From Gemmatimonadaceae bacterium (GTDB lineage: Bacteria > Gemmatimonadota > Gemmatimonadetes > Gemmatimonadales > Gemmatimonadaceae): a stretch of DNA of 43,300 nucleotides. Below are positions 9,315 to 18,594 of the stretch, in pieces. The first letter of the stretch is position 1. Each line of letters begins with the position of its first letter. The position numbers and the translations under genes were made by a program. The notes under the pieces are model-generated. The model was not told where the DNA came from. It saw nothing but the letters and a program-made list of their open reading frames with translations, and did no database searches. Location: the NCBI GenBank assembly GCA_013697785.1, contig JACCWE010000140.1, positions 1 through 43,300 on the forward strand. Direction: 5' to 3'.

Positions 9315-11594
9315 TCAGGTTAGTAACGTCAACGCGCCGCCGGCTTCATGATGCTGCGCGTCGATGACGGCCACGGCCGCCATATTGATGATGTCCTGCA
9401 CCTCGGCGCCCTCTTCGAGCACGTGCACCGGAAGGCGCATCCCGACGAGAATTGGTCCAATCGCCGTCGCGCCGCCCAGATGGTTGAGCAGCTTGTAGGC
9501 GATGTTGCCCGCGCTCAGGTTGGGAAAGATGAGGACGTTCGCGCGCTCCGTCAGGGTGCTGAACGGATACATCGTCTTGATCTTGCGTTCGTCCACCGCG
9601 GTGTCCGCCTGCATCTCGCCGTCCACCATCAGCGTCGGATTCCGCGCACGCAACAGCTCCACCGCGCGCGCCACTTTCGTCGTCTCGGCGTGCTGCACCG
9701 ATCCGAAGTTCGAGAACGACAGCAGTGCGACGTGCGGCTCGATCCCGAATGTGCGCACGAGCCTCGCCGCGCCCTCGGCGATCTGCGCGAGCTGCTCCGC
9801 AGTCGGATCGATATTCACCGTCGTGTCCCCGCAGAACACGACGTGCCGCTCGAACACGAGCATGTACAGCCCGCTCACGATGCCAACATCGGGCTGAGCG
9901 CCGATCACCTGGAGCGCCGGCCTGATCGTTTCGGGATAGTGCATGTTCACACCGGAGACGAGCGCATCGGCGTGCCCCAGCGCGACCATTACGCTTCCGA
10001 AGTAATTGCCGTTCGAGAGCCGCTGGTGCGCCTCGGCCAGGCTCATGCCTTTCCGCTGCCGTCGCGCGAATAAAAATTCCGCGTACTCATCGCGGCGCGC
10101 CGATGAATACGGATCTTCGATCTCGATGTCCTCCATCGAGATGCGGCTCCCCGCTGCCACTTGCTCGATCGTAGCACGATTGCCGAGCAGGACTGGCTGC
10201 GCGATTCCCTCGTCGAGCAGTATGCGCGCGGCCTCGATGATCTTCGGCTCTTCGCCCTCCGGAAAAACGACACGTTTCGGGCTCTGCATCGCACGGCTCA
10301 TGATACCGCGCATAATTCCGCGTGCGCGGCCGAGCCGGGTCTCGAGCGAGACCCGGTAGTCGTCGAGGTCGATGAAGTGTGTCGCCACGCCGCTCGCAAC
10401 GGCCGCCCACGCCACGGCCGGCGCAACCCAGAGCAGCACGCGTGGATCGAAGGCGTATGGAATGATGTATTCCTTCCCGAACGTCACCGATGAGAGTCCG
10501 TAGAGTCGCGCGACGCTGTCCGGCACCCCTTGCTTCGCGAGAGACGCGAGCGCGCGCGTCGCCGCCATCTTCATCTCCTCGTTGATCTGCGTCGCGCGCA
10601 CGTCGAGGGCGCCGCGGAAGATGAACGGAAAGCCGAGGACGTTGTTGACCTGGTTCGGATAGTCCGAGCGACCCGTCGCGATGATCGCGTCGTCGCGCAC
10701 CGCGCGCACTTCGTCCGGCGTGATCTCCGGATTCGGATTCGCGAGCGCGAAGATGATCGGGCGATCGGCCATCTTCGCGACCATCTCGCCCGTGATCGCA
10801 CCGCCCACGGACAACCCGACGAAGACATCGGCGCCAACCAGAGCCTCGGTGACCGTGCGCATCGCGGTCTCGCGCGCGAAGCGGGCCTTGTACGGATCCA
10901 TCGCTTCGGCGCGCCCTGCGTAAACGACACCGTGCAGGTCGCACATGGTGATGTTCTCTCGCTTCACTCCGAGCCGCACGTAGTGCTCCGCCGTCGAGAG
11001 CGCGGCGGCGCCGGCTCCGGAGAAAACAACTCGCACGTCCGCGATGCTCTTCGTCACCAGCTCGAGCGAATTCAGCAGCGCAGCGCCGGAGATGATCGCC
11101 GTGCCGTGCTGGTCGTCGTGGAAGACCGGGATCTTGAGCGCTTCGCGGAGTGTCTGCTCGATGTAGAAGCAGTCCGGCGCGCGGATGTCCTCGAGGTTGA
11201 TCCCGCCCACCGTCGGCTCGAGCAGCTTGCAGAAAGTGATCAGATCATCGGGCACTTCGGAACCGACCTCGATATCGAAGACATCGAGGTCGGCAAACTG
11301 CTTGAAGAGATTGGCCTTTCCTTCCATCACGGGCTTCGACGCAAGCGCCCCGATATTTCCGAGTCCGAGCACGGCGGTGCCGTTGGTAACGACCGCGACG
11401 AGATTGCCCTTGGCGGTGTACTTGTACGCGTCCTCAGGAGTCTTCCTGATCTCGAGACAGGGTTCGGCGACGCCAGGCGAATACGCCAGCGAGAGATCAC
11501 GCTGATTATCGAGCGGCTTTGTAGGGATGACGGCGATCTTGCCGGGCCGTCCACGAGCATGATAGTCGAGCGCATCCTCCCTGTCGTAACTCAT
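9315..11594 (-). CDS. maeB: NADP-dependent malic enzyme fused to a phosphotransacetylase-like domain
   Basis: The 759-residue protein has the MaeB architecture. The malic enzyme part (about 1-425) decarboxylates malate to pyruvate with NADP; it includes [24 protein letters not shown], the metal site FHDDQHGTA and the nucleotide-binding [10 protein letters not shown]. The C-terminal part (about 430-759) resembles phosphate acetyltransferase ([16 protein letters not shown], later [14 protein letters not shown]). In characterised MaeB proteins this domain senses acetyl-CoA and is not clearly catalytic. It heads the maeB-pckA-HD operon. A CTGACA-18-TACCTT promoter ends 5 bases before the ATG, and no Shine-Dalgarno is visible, suggesting a leaderless mRNA. 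Confidence 0.96.
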   Translation of the reverse strand: MSYDREDALDYHARGRPGKIAVIPTKPLDNQRDLSLAYSPGVAEPCLEIRKTPEDAYKYTAKGNLVAVVTNGTAVLGLGNIGALASKPVMEGKANLFKQFADLDVFDIEVGSEVPDDLITFCKLLEPTVGGINLEDIRAPDCFYIEQTLREALKIPVFHDDQHGTAIISGAALLNSLELVTKSIADVRVVFSGAGAAALSTAEHYVRLGVKRENITMCDLHGVVYAGRAEAMDPYKARFARETAMRTVTEALVGADVFVGLSVGGAITGEMVAKMADRPIIFALANPNPEITPDEVRAVRDDAIIATGRSDYPNQVNNVLGFPFIFRGALDVRATQINEEMKMAATRALASLAKQGVPDSVARLYGLSSVTFGKEYIIPYAFDPRVLLWVAPAVAWAAVASGVATHFIDLDDYRVSLETRLGRARGIMRGIMSRAMQSPKRVVFPEGEEPKIIEAARILLDEGIAQPVLLGNRATIEQVAAGSRISMEDIEIEDPYSSARRDEYAEFLFARRQRKGMSLAEAHQRLSNGNYFGSVMVALGHADALVSGVNMHYPETIRPALQVIGAQPDVGIVSGLYMLVFERHVVFCGDTTVNIDPTAEQLAQIAEGAARLVRTFGIEPHVALLSFSNFGSVQHAETTKVARAVELLRARNPTLMVDGEMQADTAVDERKIKTMYPFSTLTERANVLIFPNLSAGNIAYKLLNHLGGATAIGPILVGMRLPVHVLEEGAEVQDIINMAAVAVIDAQHHEAGGALTLLT

Positions 11595-11599
11595 GCAGG

Positions 11600-11629
11600 A
11601 AGGTAATGACGGGGCTTCTACGATGTCAG
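11600..11629 (-). promoter_or_regulatory. Promoter of the maeB operon, probably leaderless
   Basis: On the minus strand CTGACA (11629-11624) is followed after 18 bases by TACCTT (11605-11600), which ends 5 bases before the maeB ATG. The predicted transcript start falls on or next to the A of ATG. The -35 box matches consensus at five of six positions; the -10 box keeps the TA...T pattern. Confidence 0.5.
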
Positions 11630-11684
11630 CAGCAGGCGTAGGTTAACCGCACCGGCGGTATCCACTACCACAACGCGGAGCCAA

Positions 11685-12311
11685 GTGTCGCCATCGTCCA
11701 GCGCCCCGGCGCGCGCCGTCAGCATCCGAAGTGTGCTCGTCGCGATCGTGCTGATCGGATTGTCGATGCTCGCCGACGGCTGGGTCGCCGACAACGTGCG
11801 CTTCGGTCGCGTCTACGAGACGGACTGGGGCCGGATGCTGCGCAACTTCGGCTACCTCCCCTTCTGGCTGCTGGCGGCGGTAGCGCTTGCGCTCCATGAT
11901 CGCGCGCGAGAGAACAGAGAATGGTGGAGGCGCGGCGCGTTGCTCGCGGGCGCGCCAACCCTCGCGGGGATCGTCGGCGAGCTTCTCAAGATTCTCGTGC
12001 GGCGGATGCGTCCTCCCGATGTCGGCACCGCCTACGAATTTCGCGCCTGGAGCGATCACCCCTTCAGCTCGCGCGGCTTCGGCTTTCCGAGCAGTCACGC
12101 GGTCGTTGCCTTCGCCGCAGCGGTGCTTCTCGCGCGCCTCTTTCCGCGAGCGAGTGTCGTCTGGTACGCGGCGGCGGCGGGATGCGCAGTCAGCAGGCTG
12201 CTCGCGCACGCGCACTATCTCAGCGATGTGGTCGCGGCGGCATGCATCGGGATCGGAGTCGCGGCGCTGCTCTGGCGATATGCCGCGCCGCAGGAGGTCG
12301 CACTCGCCTAG
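11685..12311 (+). CDS. PAP2-family membrane phosphatase
   Basis: The 208-residue protein has several hydrophobic segments and the three active-site motifs of the type 2 phosphatidic acid phosphatase superfamily: KILVRRMRPP, FGFPSSHAVV and SRLLAHAHYLSDV. These supply the nucleophilic histidine and the phosphate-binding residues. Family members dephosphorylate lipid phosphates such as undecaprenyl diphosphate or phosphatidic acid; the substrate here is not predictable. The GTG start at 11685 has GGAG five bases upstream. Its TAG shares the palindrome CTAG with the TAG of the histidine kinase gene on the other strand, so the two genes overlap tail to tail by four bases. Confidence 0.92.
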   Translation: MSPSSSAPARAVSIRSVLVAIVLIGLSMLADGWVADNVRFGRVYETDWGRMLRNFGYLPFWLLAAVALALHDRARENREWWRRGALLAGAPTLAGIVGELLKILVRRMRPPDVGTAYEFRAWSDHPFSSRGFGFPSSHAVVAFAAAVLLARLFPRASVVWYAAAAGCAVSRLLAHAHYLSDVVAAACIGIGVAALLWRYAAPQEVALA

Positions 12312-13549
12312 CTGGAGTGCGCCGGTTGCGGCGCAAAGCCGATGGTGAAAGTCGACCCTGAGCCGAGCTCGCTCGCCACGGTGAGCGTGAAGCCCATTTG
12401 CTCACACAGTGAACGGGAAATCGCCAGCCCAAGCCCGGTTCCTCCAAATCGACGCGCAGTTCCCGACTCTGCTTGCTCGAACGAATTGAAGATCGCGTCG
12501 GCGCGGTCCATTGGGATCCCGATTCCCGAGTCGCGCACGTCCACGCTGAGCGGCGAGCCTGTGCTGTCGCACTGGACACTCACGACAATCTCACCCCTCT
12601 CGGTGAATTTCATGGCATTGGAGAGGAGGTTGAGGATCACCTGATGCAGGCGCACGTCGTCGGCCCTCACGCTCATTGGCCCGGATGGAAAAGTCGTGCG
12701 CATGCGGACACCCGCCTGGAGCTGGCCCTCGCACTGCGCGACGCTCGCGCTGATCAGCTCATCCAGCCGCACGATGCTGAAGGTGAGCTGCATGAGACCC
12801 GCTTCGACCTTTGCAATGTCGAGCACGTCGTTGATCATGCGAAGGAGATGGACGCCATTCGCCTGGATGCGGTCGAGAAAGGTGAGGTCCGTGTCGTTGA
12901 GGCGGCCGTCGCGGTTTTTCCGCAGGACGTTCGCGAATCCAATGACGGCATTGAGCGGTGTGCGCAGCTCGTGACTCATATTCGCGAGAAATTCGCTCTT
13001 CGCGCGATTGGCTCGCTCCGCTTCCTCTTTGGACGCTCGCAAGGCCTCCTGCGCCTCCTTGCGATCGGTAATGTCGGTCGACGTTCCCGCCGCCCTCACG
13101 GGTTTCCCGGTGGCGTCGCGCTCGATGATTCTGCCCTTCGACGAAACCCATCGCCACTCTCCCGCGGCATCGCGCAAACGATACTCGGCCTCGTGGAACT
13201 CGATGCCGCCCTCCATGAACTTCCGAAAGAGCTCGAATGCCAGCTCCTGATCGCCGGGGTGGGCGATCTCGGTCCAGTGCTCGGGTGAGGAGTCGAAAGC
13301 CCCCTCATCGTAGCCGAGCATCGACATCCAGCCGGAGCTTCGGAAAACCACGCCTGTGCGGCAGTCGTACTCCCACACAAAATCGCGTCCTCCGTCGAGG
13401 GCGCCTTGCAGCTGTTTCTCGCCGGCCCTGGCGTCGCGCACGGCCAGCGTGAGCGCGACCTTCTCCTCTTCGAGCTTCGCGAGCGCCTGCTCGAGCTCGT
13501 GCGTGCGCCGGGCGACAGCGGATTCGAGCTCGCTCGCCGAAAGCATCAT
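12308..13549 (-). CDS. PAS-domain sensor histidine kinase (shorter of a tandem pair)
   Basis: The 413-residue protein starts with a coiled coil (about 5-45), then a PAS domain of the PAS_3/PAC type (about 47-165, ending GTSTDITDRKEA). A HisKA domain follows, with the phospho-accepting His193 in FLANMSHELRTPLN, then a HATPase domain (N-box NLLSNAMKFT at 307-316, DSGIG at 340-344, GGTGLG at 369-374). No membrane segment or receiver domain is seen, so it is a soluble kinase whose response regulator must be elsewhere. Its start overlaps the stop of the upstream kinase by four bases (ATGA). The whole protein closely resembles the last 400 residues of that kinase, so the two arose by duplication. 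Confidence 0.93.
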   Translation of the reverse strand: MMLSASELESAVARRTHELEQALAKLEEEKVALTLAVRDARAGEKQLQGALDGGRDFVWEYDCRTGVVFRSSGWMSMLGYDEGAFDSSPEHWTEIAHPGDQELAFELFRKFMEGGIEFHEAEYRLRDAAGEWRWVSSKGRIIERDATGKPVRAAGTSTDITDRKEAQEALRASKEEAERANRAKSEFLANMSHELRTPLNAVIGFANVLRKNRDGRLNDTDLTFLDRIQANGVHLLRMINDVLDIAKVEAGLMQLTFSIVRLDELISASVAQCEGQLQAGVRMRTTFPSGPMSVRADDVRLHQVILNLLSNAMKFTERGEIVVSVQCDSTGSPLSVDVRDSGIGIPMDRADAIFNSFEQAESGTARRFGGTGLGLAISRSLCEQMGFTLTVASELGSGSTFTIGFAPQPAHSS

Positions 13550-15651
13550 CGACTCCCTGCGTCGATCGTGTCGTAGCGTCCCGCCATTGCCGGAATCGAA
13601 ATCACGGGCACGGCGGCGGCACCGCCCAGAGGCGCTACCGGGTGGGCAACGATCTCGGGTACGAGCCCGATGATGAATGTCGAGCCTGTGCCCACCTCAC
13701 TCTTCAACGTGAGCGTGAAGCCCATCTGCTCGCACAGCGCGCGCGAAATCGCGAGCCCGAGCCCGGTGCCGCCGTAGCGCTTCGCAGTACCCGTGTCCGC
13801 CTGCTCGAACGAATTGAAGATCGCAACTGCGCGGTCCGGTGAGATGCCGATTCCGGTGTCGCGTACCTCGATCCGGATGGGCTCGTGCGCGTCGTTGCAC
13901 TCGACGGCTACCGTGATGCTCCCGCGCTCCGTGAACTTGATCGCATTCGAGAGCTGATTGAGCAGCACCTGCCGCAGGCGAAGGCCATCGGCGCAAATGA
14001 AGATGCGATCGCGCGGCAGCTCGGCGCGCAGGAGGACGCCAGGGTGCGTTTGCCCCTCGCACTGCGTGATGAGGTCATGAATCAGCTCATCGAGGCGCAC
14101 CGTGGAAATGTCCATCTCCATGCGTCCCGCCTCGACCTTCGCGAGGTCGAGCACATCGTCGATCAGGCGTAGAAGGTGAACGCCGTTCGCCTGGATGCGA
14201 TCGAGGTATGAGAGCTCCGCCGACGAAAGATTGCCCGCGCGGTTGCGCTTGAGCACGTTCGCGAAGCCGATCACCGAGTTGAGGGGTGTCCGCAGCTCGT
14301 GGCTCATGTTCGCGAGAAATTCGCTCTTCGCGCGACTCGCCCGCTCCGCCTCGTCTTTCGCTGCGCGCAGTGCTTCTTCCGCGTGCTTACGCTCGGTAAT
14401 GTCGGCCGAGGTCCCGGCGGCCTTGAGCGGCGTGCCATCCTCGGCGCGCTCGGTGATCTTTCCCTTCGAAGCTATCCAGAGCCAGGCTCCCGACACGTCG
14501 CGCAGACGATACTCCACCGAATGCGTCTCCACCTTGTCGTCGAGCAGATCCTGAAAGCTCTGTAGCGCCGCAACCTGATCTTCGGGGTGCGCGATCTCGT
14601 GCCAGTGTTCGATCGACGCGTCGAACGGCGCATCCCCGTAGCCGAGCATCGAGCTCCAACCCTTGCTGCGATAGGCTACACCGGTGAGGCAGTCGTAGTC
14701 CCACACGAAATCGCGCGCGCCATCGAGCGCCGACTGCAGCCGTCGCTCGCTTTGCTGCGCCGCCTTCTGTGCTCGCAGCGTCGCGTAGGCCTCCGCTTCG
14801 AGCTCGCCGACGGTGATCTGCAACTCGCGCGTGCGCCGCTCGACGAGCGACTCGAGCTCGTCGCGCTGTGAGGCGAGGGCCGACTGCGCCATCTTCTGAT
14901 CGTGAATGTCGGTGGACGTGCCGAACCAGCGGTGCACCTTGCCGCTGTCGTCGCGAAGGGGAACGGAGCGCGACAGAAACCAGCGATACTCGCCGTCCGC
15001 CCGACGAAGATTACATTCGTGCTCGAACGTTTGCCCGGTCGCGAGGGCGAGCGCCCACTTCTCGATCCACTCCGCGCGTTCGTCGGGATGCAGAATCGGC
15101 CGCTCGGCAATGAGCTCGAGATCTGCTTCCGTCAGACCGAAGTATTCGTACCAGCGCTTGTTGGCGTATTCGATACTCCCCGGAGCATTGGTCAGCCAGA
15201 CGAGCTGAGGGATCGACTCCGCGATCGTCATGTCGTAGTGCGAGAAGCTCACAGCGGGATGGCCAATCGCGGCACTCTCGCTCGTGACGGCAGTGATCGA
15301 CCCGAGCACGCATGTGCCCTCCGACACAACCCACCACCGAAGCGACAGGTCGAAGAGAAAGGTCGTTCCGTCCTTCTTGAGTCCGAGCCAGCGGCGCGGT
15401 CCGCCCGACAGCTCCCTCGGAAGCTTCGAGCCGCGATTCCACATCCCCTGCTCGTGCGCGGGCCGGTACTTCGGCGGCACGAGCACCATGTACGAGCGCC
15501 CGAGAATGTCGTCCGCCGTGTAGCCGAACATCTCGGCGGCCGCGGCATTCCACACTGTGACTCGTCCCTTCCGGTCGCAGCCGATAAGCGCATCGACCGC
15601 GACGGATGGCGCGAATGGAGTTACGGGCGGCGGGAGAGTAGAAAGAGCCAT
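13546..15651 (-). CDS. Multi-PAS sensor histidine kinase (longer of a tandem pair)
   Basis: The 701-residue protein has three PAS domains: about 12-120 (ALIGCDRKGRVTVWN), about 138-252 (WLTNAPGSIEYAN, ending GTSTDIHDQK) and about 303-425 (GTSADITERK). A coiled coil lies at about 255-300. Then come HisKA with His451 in FLANMSHELRTPLN and a HATPase domain (NQLSNAIKFT, DTGIG, GGTGLG). It lacks membrane segments. The ATG at 15651 was chosen because the frame upstream overlaps nfo and is arginine-rich noise. It follows nfo by 50 bases and overlaps the next kinase by ATGA, so both kinases should be made together. The signal and the response regulator are unknown. Confidence 0.93.
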   Translation of the reverse strand: MALSTLPPPVTPFAPSVAVDALIGCDRKGRVTVWNAAAAEMFGYTADDILGRSYMVLVPPKYRPAHEQGMWNRGSKLPRELSGGPRRWLGLKKDGTTFLFDLSLRWWVVSEGTCVLGSITAVTSESAAIGHPAVSFSHYDMTIAESIPQLVWLTNAPGSIEYANKRWYEYFGLTEADLELIAERPILHPDERAEWIEKWALALATGQTFEHECNLRRADGEYRWFLSRSVPLRDDSGKVHRWFGTSTDIHDQKMAQSALASQRDELESLVERRTRELQITVGELEAEAYATLRAQKAAQQSERRLQSALDGARDFVWDYDCLTGVAYRSKGWSSMLGYGDAPFDASIEHWHEIAHPEDQVAALQSFQDLLDDKVETHSVEYRLRDVSGAWLWIASKGKITERAEDGTPLKAAGTSADITERKHAEEALRAAKDEAERASRAKSEFLANMSHELRTPLNSVIGFANVLKRNRAGNLSSAELSYLDRIQANGVHLLRLIDDVLDLAKVEAGRMEMDISTVRLDELIHDLITQCEGQTHPGVLLRAELPRDRIFICADGLRLRQVLLNQLSNAIKFTERGSITVAVECNDAHEPIRIEVRDTGIGISPDRAVAIFNSFEQADTGTAKRYGGTGLGLAISRALCEQMGFTLTLKSEVGTGSTFIIGLVPEIVAHPVAPLGGAAAVPVISIPAMAGRYDTIDAGSR

Positions 15652-15701
15652 CCACTCTAGCGTCGGTGGAGTGACGAAAAACTTGAGCGGCGTGACAGTC
15701 G

Positions 15702-16553
15702 TCAGCCGGCCGCAAACCCTCTCAGCAGGTGGAGCATGCAGCTGTCCGTAAGCATGTCGTTGTCCAGTTTCGGCGTCTCGAGCACCTTCGCCACCCGGGT
15801 AAGCCTCGGGTCGGTCATGATCCGGCGGAACGGCTCCTCGCCCAGCGAGCCGAATCCGATCAGGGCGTGACGGTCGCGGTGCGAGTTGAACGGCGTCTTC
15901 GAGTCGTTGAGGTGCATCACGCCGAGCCGCTCCCACCCGAGCGCGCTGTCGAAGCTCTTCCAGACGTCGTCGTACGAATCGACGAGATCGTAGCCGGCTG
16001 AATAGACGTGACACGTGTCGACGCACACGCCGATTCGCGAGCGATAGGGCTCGGGGACGCGGCCGATGATGTCGGCGAGCTCCTCGAAGGTTGCGCCGAG
16101 TGATGTACCCGAGCCAGCGGTCGTCTCGAGGCAGAGGGTCGTTTCTCCGGGAGCGCGCGCGAGCGCCTCGGTGATCGAGTCCGCGTTGCGCGCGATGCCG
16201 CTCTCACGTTCATCCATATAATTGCCCGGATGCGACACGAGATACGACAGGCCGAGCGATGCGCACCGCTTGAGCTCGCACACGAACGACTCGATCGACT
16301 TGCGTCGCAGCGTGTCGTCTGGGCTCGCCAGGTTAATCAGATACGAGTCGTGCGCGATCGTGACTTCGACGCCCGTGCGCGCAAGCGCCGCGCGGAACTC
16401 ATCGCGCTCGCAATCGTCGCACTCGCGCTCGGCCCAGCGATTCCCCTGTTTGGTGAAGATCTGCATCGCCGTCGCCTTGATCGAGCCAGCGCGCGGCGGC
16501 GCAGCCGGAGTGCCGCCGGCGGCGGAGACGTGCGCACCCAGGAGATCATTCAT
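15702..16553 (-). CDS. nfo: Deoxyribonuclease IV (AP endonuclease)
   Basis: Endonuclease IV is a TIM-barrel enzyme with three zinc ions that cuts DNA 5' of abasic sites and trims damaged 3' ends in base excision repair. The 283-residue product has the expected length and metal-ligand stretches: LGAHVSAAGG at the N-terminus, VSHPGNY, CLETTAGSGTSLG, GVCVDTCHVYSAGYD, VMHLNDSKTPFNSHRDRH and VLETPK. The start MNDLLGAHVS shares one base with the stop of the upstream EnvC-like gene (TGATG). That makes nfo the fourth gene of the ftsEX operon, a division-plus-repair arrangement. Confidence 0.95.
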   Translation of the reverse strand: MNDLLGAHVSAAGGTPAAPPRAGSIKATAMQIFTKQGNRWAERECDDCERDEFRAALARTGVEVTIAHDSYLINLASPDDTLRRKSIESFVCELKRCASLGLSYLVSHPGNYMDERESGIARNADSITEALARAPGETTLCLETTAGSGTSLGATFEELADIIGRVPEPYRSRIGVCVDTCHVYSAGYDLVDSYDDVWKSFDSALGWERLGVMHLNDSKTPFNSHRDRHALIGFGSLGEEPFRRIMTDPRLTRVAKVLETPKLDNDMLTDSCMLHLLRGFAAG

Positions 16554-17749
16554 CAGGGATTCGCGCGGAGGAAGTCCATCGGATCGACGGCGTGACCTTG
16601 CGGGCGGAGCTCGAAGTGCAGATGCGCAGGGAGGTCCGGGTCCGCGGTGCCGACGTAGCCGATCACCTCACCCTTCGCCACCACTGCATCCTTTTGCGTC
16701 GTGATCTTGCTGAGCGAGCCGTACACGGAATAGTCCCCGCCGGGATGCTGCACGATGACGGTGAGCCCGTAGGTCCCGAACTGATCGGCGACGAGCACCT
16801 TCCCCGCCGCGACCGCGTGCACTTCCGCACCCGACGAAGCCTTGATGCCGATCCCGTTCCAGCGGACGGTCGTGTTGTTCGGATTCACGACACGGCCGAA
16901 GCTGTACAGAATCGGCCCCTGCACGGGCCAGTCCATCATGCCGTTGCCCTTCCGGATCGTGCTCGCCGCGCGCGGCGCACTCGGCGACGAGCGCTCGGCG
17001 CGCAGTCGCTTCGATTCGAGCGAGGAGATCACATTCGTGAGGCGCGACTCATCGCGCGAGATCGCCTGGAGTCGCGCGTCGGTGTCCTGCGCGCGGCGCT
17101 TTGCGGTGGCGAGGCTGCGCGTCTGCTCCAGGCGCAGCGTCCTGAGCCGATCTTCTTCCTCTGCCTTCTCGTCGAGGTTGAGCTTGATGCTCTCCTGAAA
17201 GCGCACGAGGTTCGCGCGCTGATGGTTGATCTGGTTGCGCAGATCCTGCACGCGATGCACGAGCGTCTGATCGCGGACGGCGAGCAGGTGCAGATACTTG
17301 TAGCGCGCGAGCAGCTCACCAAAACTTTGCGCGGAGAGCAGTACCTCGAACGAGAAGAGCGGCCCGCGCTTGTCTATATCGACGAGTCGGCGACGCAGCG
17401 TCGATTGCTTGACGGTGATCTCGTCCTGCGCGCGCACGAGGTCGGATGTCGTTGTGCCGACCTCGCTCGAGATCGCTTCGAGCTGCGCGTCCAGCGAGTG
17501 CATCACACGCGCAGTGACGTCGGCCTCGCGGTCGAGCGTCTCGACCTCCTCGGAAAGGTCGTGTACGGTGTTCTGCAGGCTCGTGCGACGGCGCTGCAGC
17601 TCTTCGCGCTCATTCTTGAGCGCCTCGAGCCGGGCCTTCTCGTCTTTCAGCCGTTGCTCCGCACTCTTCTGATCGGCGTTCTGCTGTGCCCCAATTGCGG
17701 GAGCCGCGGACAGCAGAAGCGCGAGAACGAGAGCGACGCGCGCGCTCAG
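16553..17749 (-). CDS. EnvC-like coiled-coil protein with degenerate LytM (M23) domain
   Basis: A signal peptide (hydrophobic VALVLALLLSAAPAIGA) is followed by a long coiled coil (about 20-265 after the CTG start) and a C-terminal M23/LytM fold. Zinc ligands are lost: the usual HxGxD reads NGIGI and the YGHLS His is Ser (YGSLS); only HLHFEL is kept. Such a domain should not cleave peptidoglycan but activate amidases, as E. coli EnvC does under control of FtsEX. The location directly after ftsX fits. The start is uncertain: no ATG, GTG or TTG lies near the signal peptide. A CTG at 17749 overlaps the ftsX stop (CTGA), with GGGAGG about 14 bases upstream. The nearest ATG, at 17893, would add 48 residues read out of frame through ftsX. 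Confidence 0.82.
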   Translation of the reverse strand: MSARVALVLALLLSAAPAIGAQQNADQKSAEQRLKDEKARLEALKNEREELQRRRTSLQNTVHDLSEEVETLDREADVTARVMHSLDAQLEAISSEVGTTTSDLVRAQDEITVKQSTLRRRLVDIDKRGPLFSFEVLLSAQSFGELLARYKYLHLLAVRDQTLVHRVQDLRNQINHQRANLVRFQESIKLNLDEKAEEEDRLRTLRLEQTRSLATAKRRAQDTDARLQAISRDESRLTNVISSLESKRLRAERSSPSAPRAASTIRKGNGMMDWPVQGPILYSFGRVVNPNNTTVRWNGIGIKASSGAEVHAVAAGKVLVADQFGTYGLTVIVQHPGGDYSVYGSLSKITTQKDAVVAKGEVIGYVGTADPDLPAHLHFELRPQGHAVDPMDFLRANP

Positions 17750-18594
17750 ACGCGGCGTAGGTGCCTCCCTACGGAAAGCGCGCTGCCGAGCAGTCCGATG
17801 ATTCCGCCGCCCAGCACACCGAGGAAGGCGATACCGGGGTCGAAGAAGAAGGTCTGGATGAGGTTGTGGCTGATGAGCCAGTTCGCGCCCCATGTGAGCA
17901 GGAGTGCGAGCAGCCCGCCAACGAGCCCCTTGAGGAAGCCGTCGATGAGGAAGGGGAGGCGCACGAAGCCGTCGGTAGCGCCGACGAGGCGCATGATCGA
18001 GATCTCGCGCGAGCGCGCGAGCACCGTCATGCGGATCGTCGTGCCGATGATGATCACGGCCACCGCCGCGAACAACAGTCCGAGTGCTATGCCGGCGGCG
18101 CCCGCGATGTTCCGGATGTCGTAGAGCTTCTTCACCCAGTCCTCGCCGTAGCGCACGTCGTCGACGAATGGATAGGTCTGAATGCGCTGCGTGACGTCCT
18201 TAACCGTTCCCGGGTCGCGATGACCTTCCTTGAGGCGGATCTCGAGCGACGGCGGGAGGAAGCTCGCGTCGAACACATCCTGGAATTCGGGAAGCTCCGC
18301 GCGCGCGCGCGCGAGCGCCTGCTCGGGCGACACCTGATCGACGCGCGCGACCTCGGGGAACGCCGAGATGTCGCCCATCGCCGCGCTGATCGACTCCGGC
18401 AGCGTGCCGTCCGCGAGAAAGGCGACGATCTCGACGTGCTCTTCGACGCCGCGCAGGGCGCGATCGACGTTGAGCACGAGCAGCCCGAACAGCCCGAAGG
18501 CGAACAGGCTGAAGGCGATCGTAACGACGCTCAGGGTGCTGAGCAGCGGCGAGCGTCGCATCCCGAGCATGACTTCGCGAAGGGTGAGTCGCAT
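17746..18594 (-). CDS. ftsX: Cell division protein FtsX
   Basis: FtsX is the membrane partner of FtsE; the complex works at the septum and controls peptidoglycan hydrolases in the periplasm. The 282-residue protein has a membrane segment at about 20-45, an extracytoplasmic domain (about 50-165, with FLADGTLPES and PEVARVDQVSPEQAL) and three more membrane segments at about 170-195, 220-245 and 255-275. The cytoplasmic loop RSREISIMRLVGATDGF is the typical FtsX coupling element. The start overlaps the ftsE stop by one base (TGATG), and the stop overlaps the presumed CTG start of the EnvC-like gene. Confidence 0.95.
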   Translation of the reverse strand: MRLTLREVMLGMRRSPLLSTLSVVTIAFSLFAFGLFGLLVLNVDRALRGVEEHVEIVAFLADGTLPESISAAMGDISAFPEVARVDQVSPEQALARARAELPEFQDVFDASFLPPSLEIRLKEGHRDPGTVKDVTQRIQTYPFVDDVRYGEDWVKKLYDIRNIAGAAGIALGLLFAAVAVIIIGTTIRMTVLARSREISIMRLVGATDGFVRLPFLIDGFLKGLVGGLLALLLTWGANWLISHNLIQTFFFDPGIAFLGVLGGGIIGLLGSALSVGRHLRRV

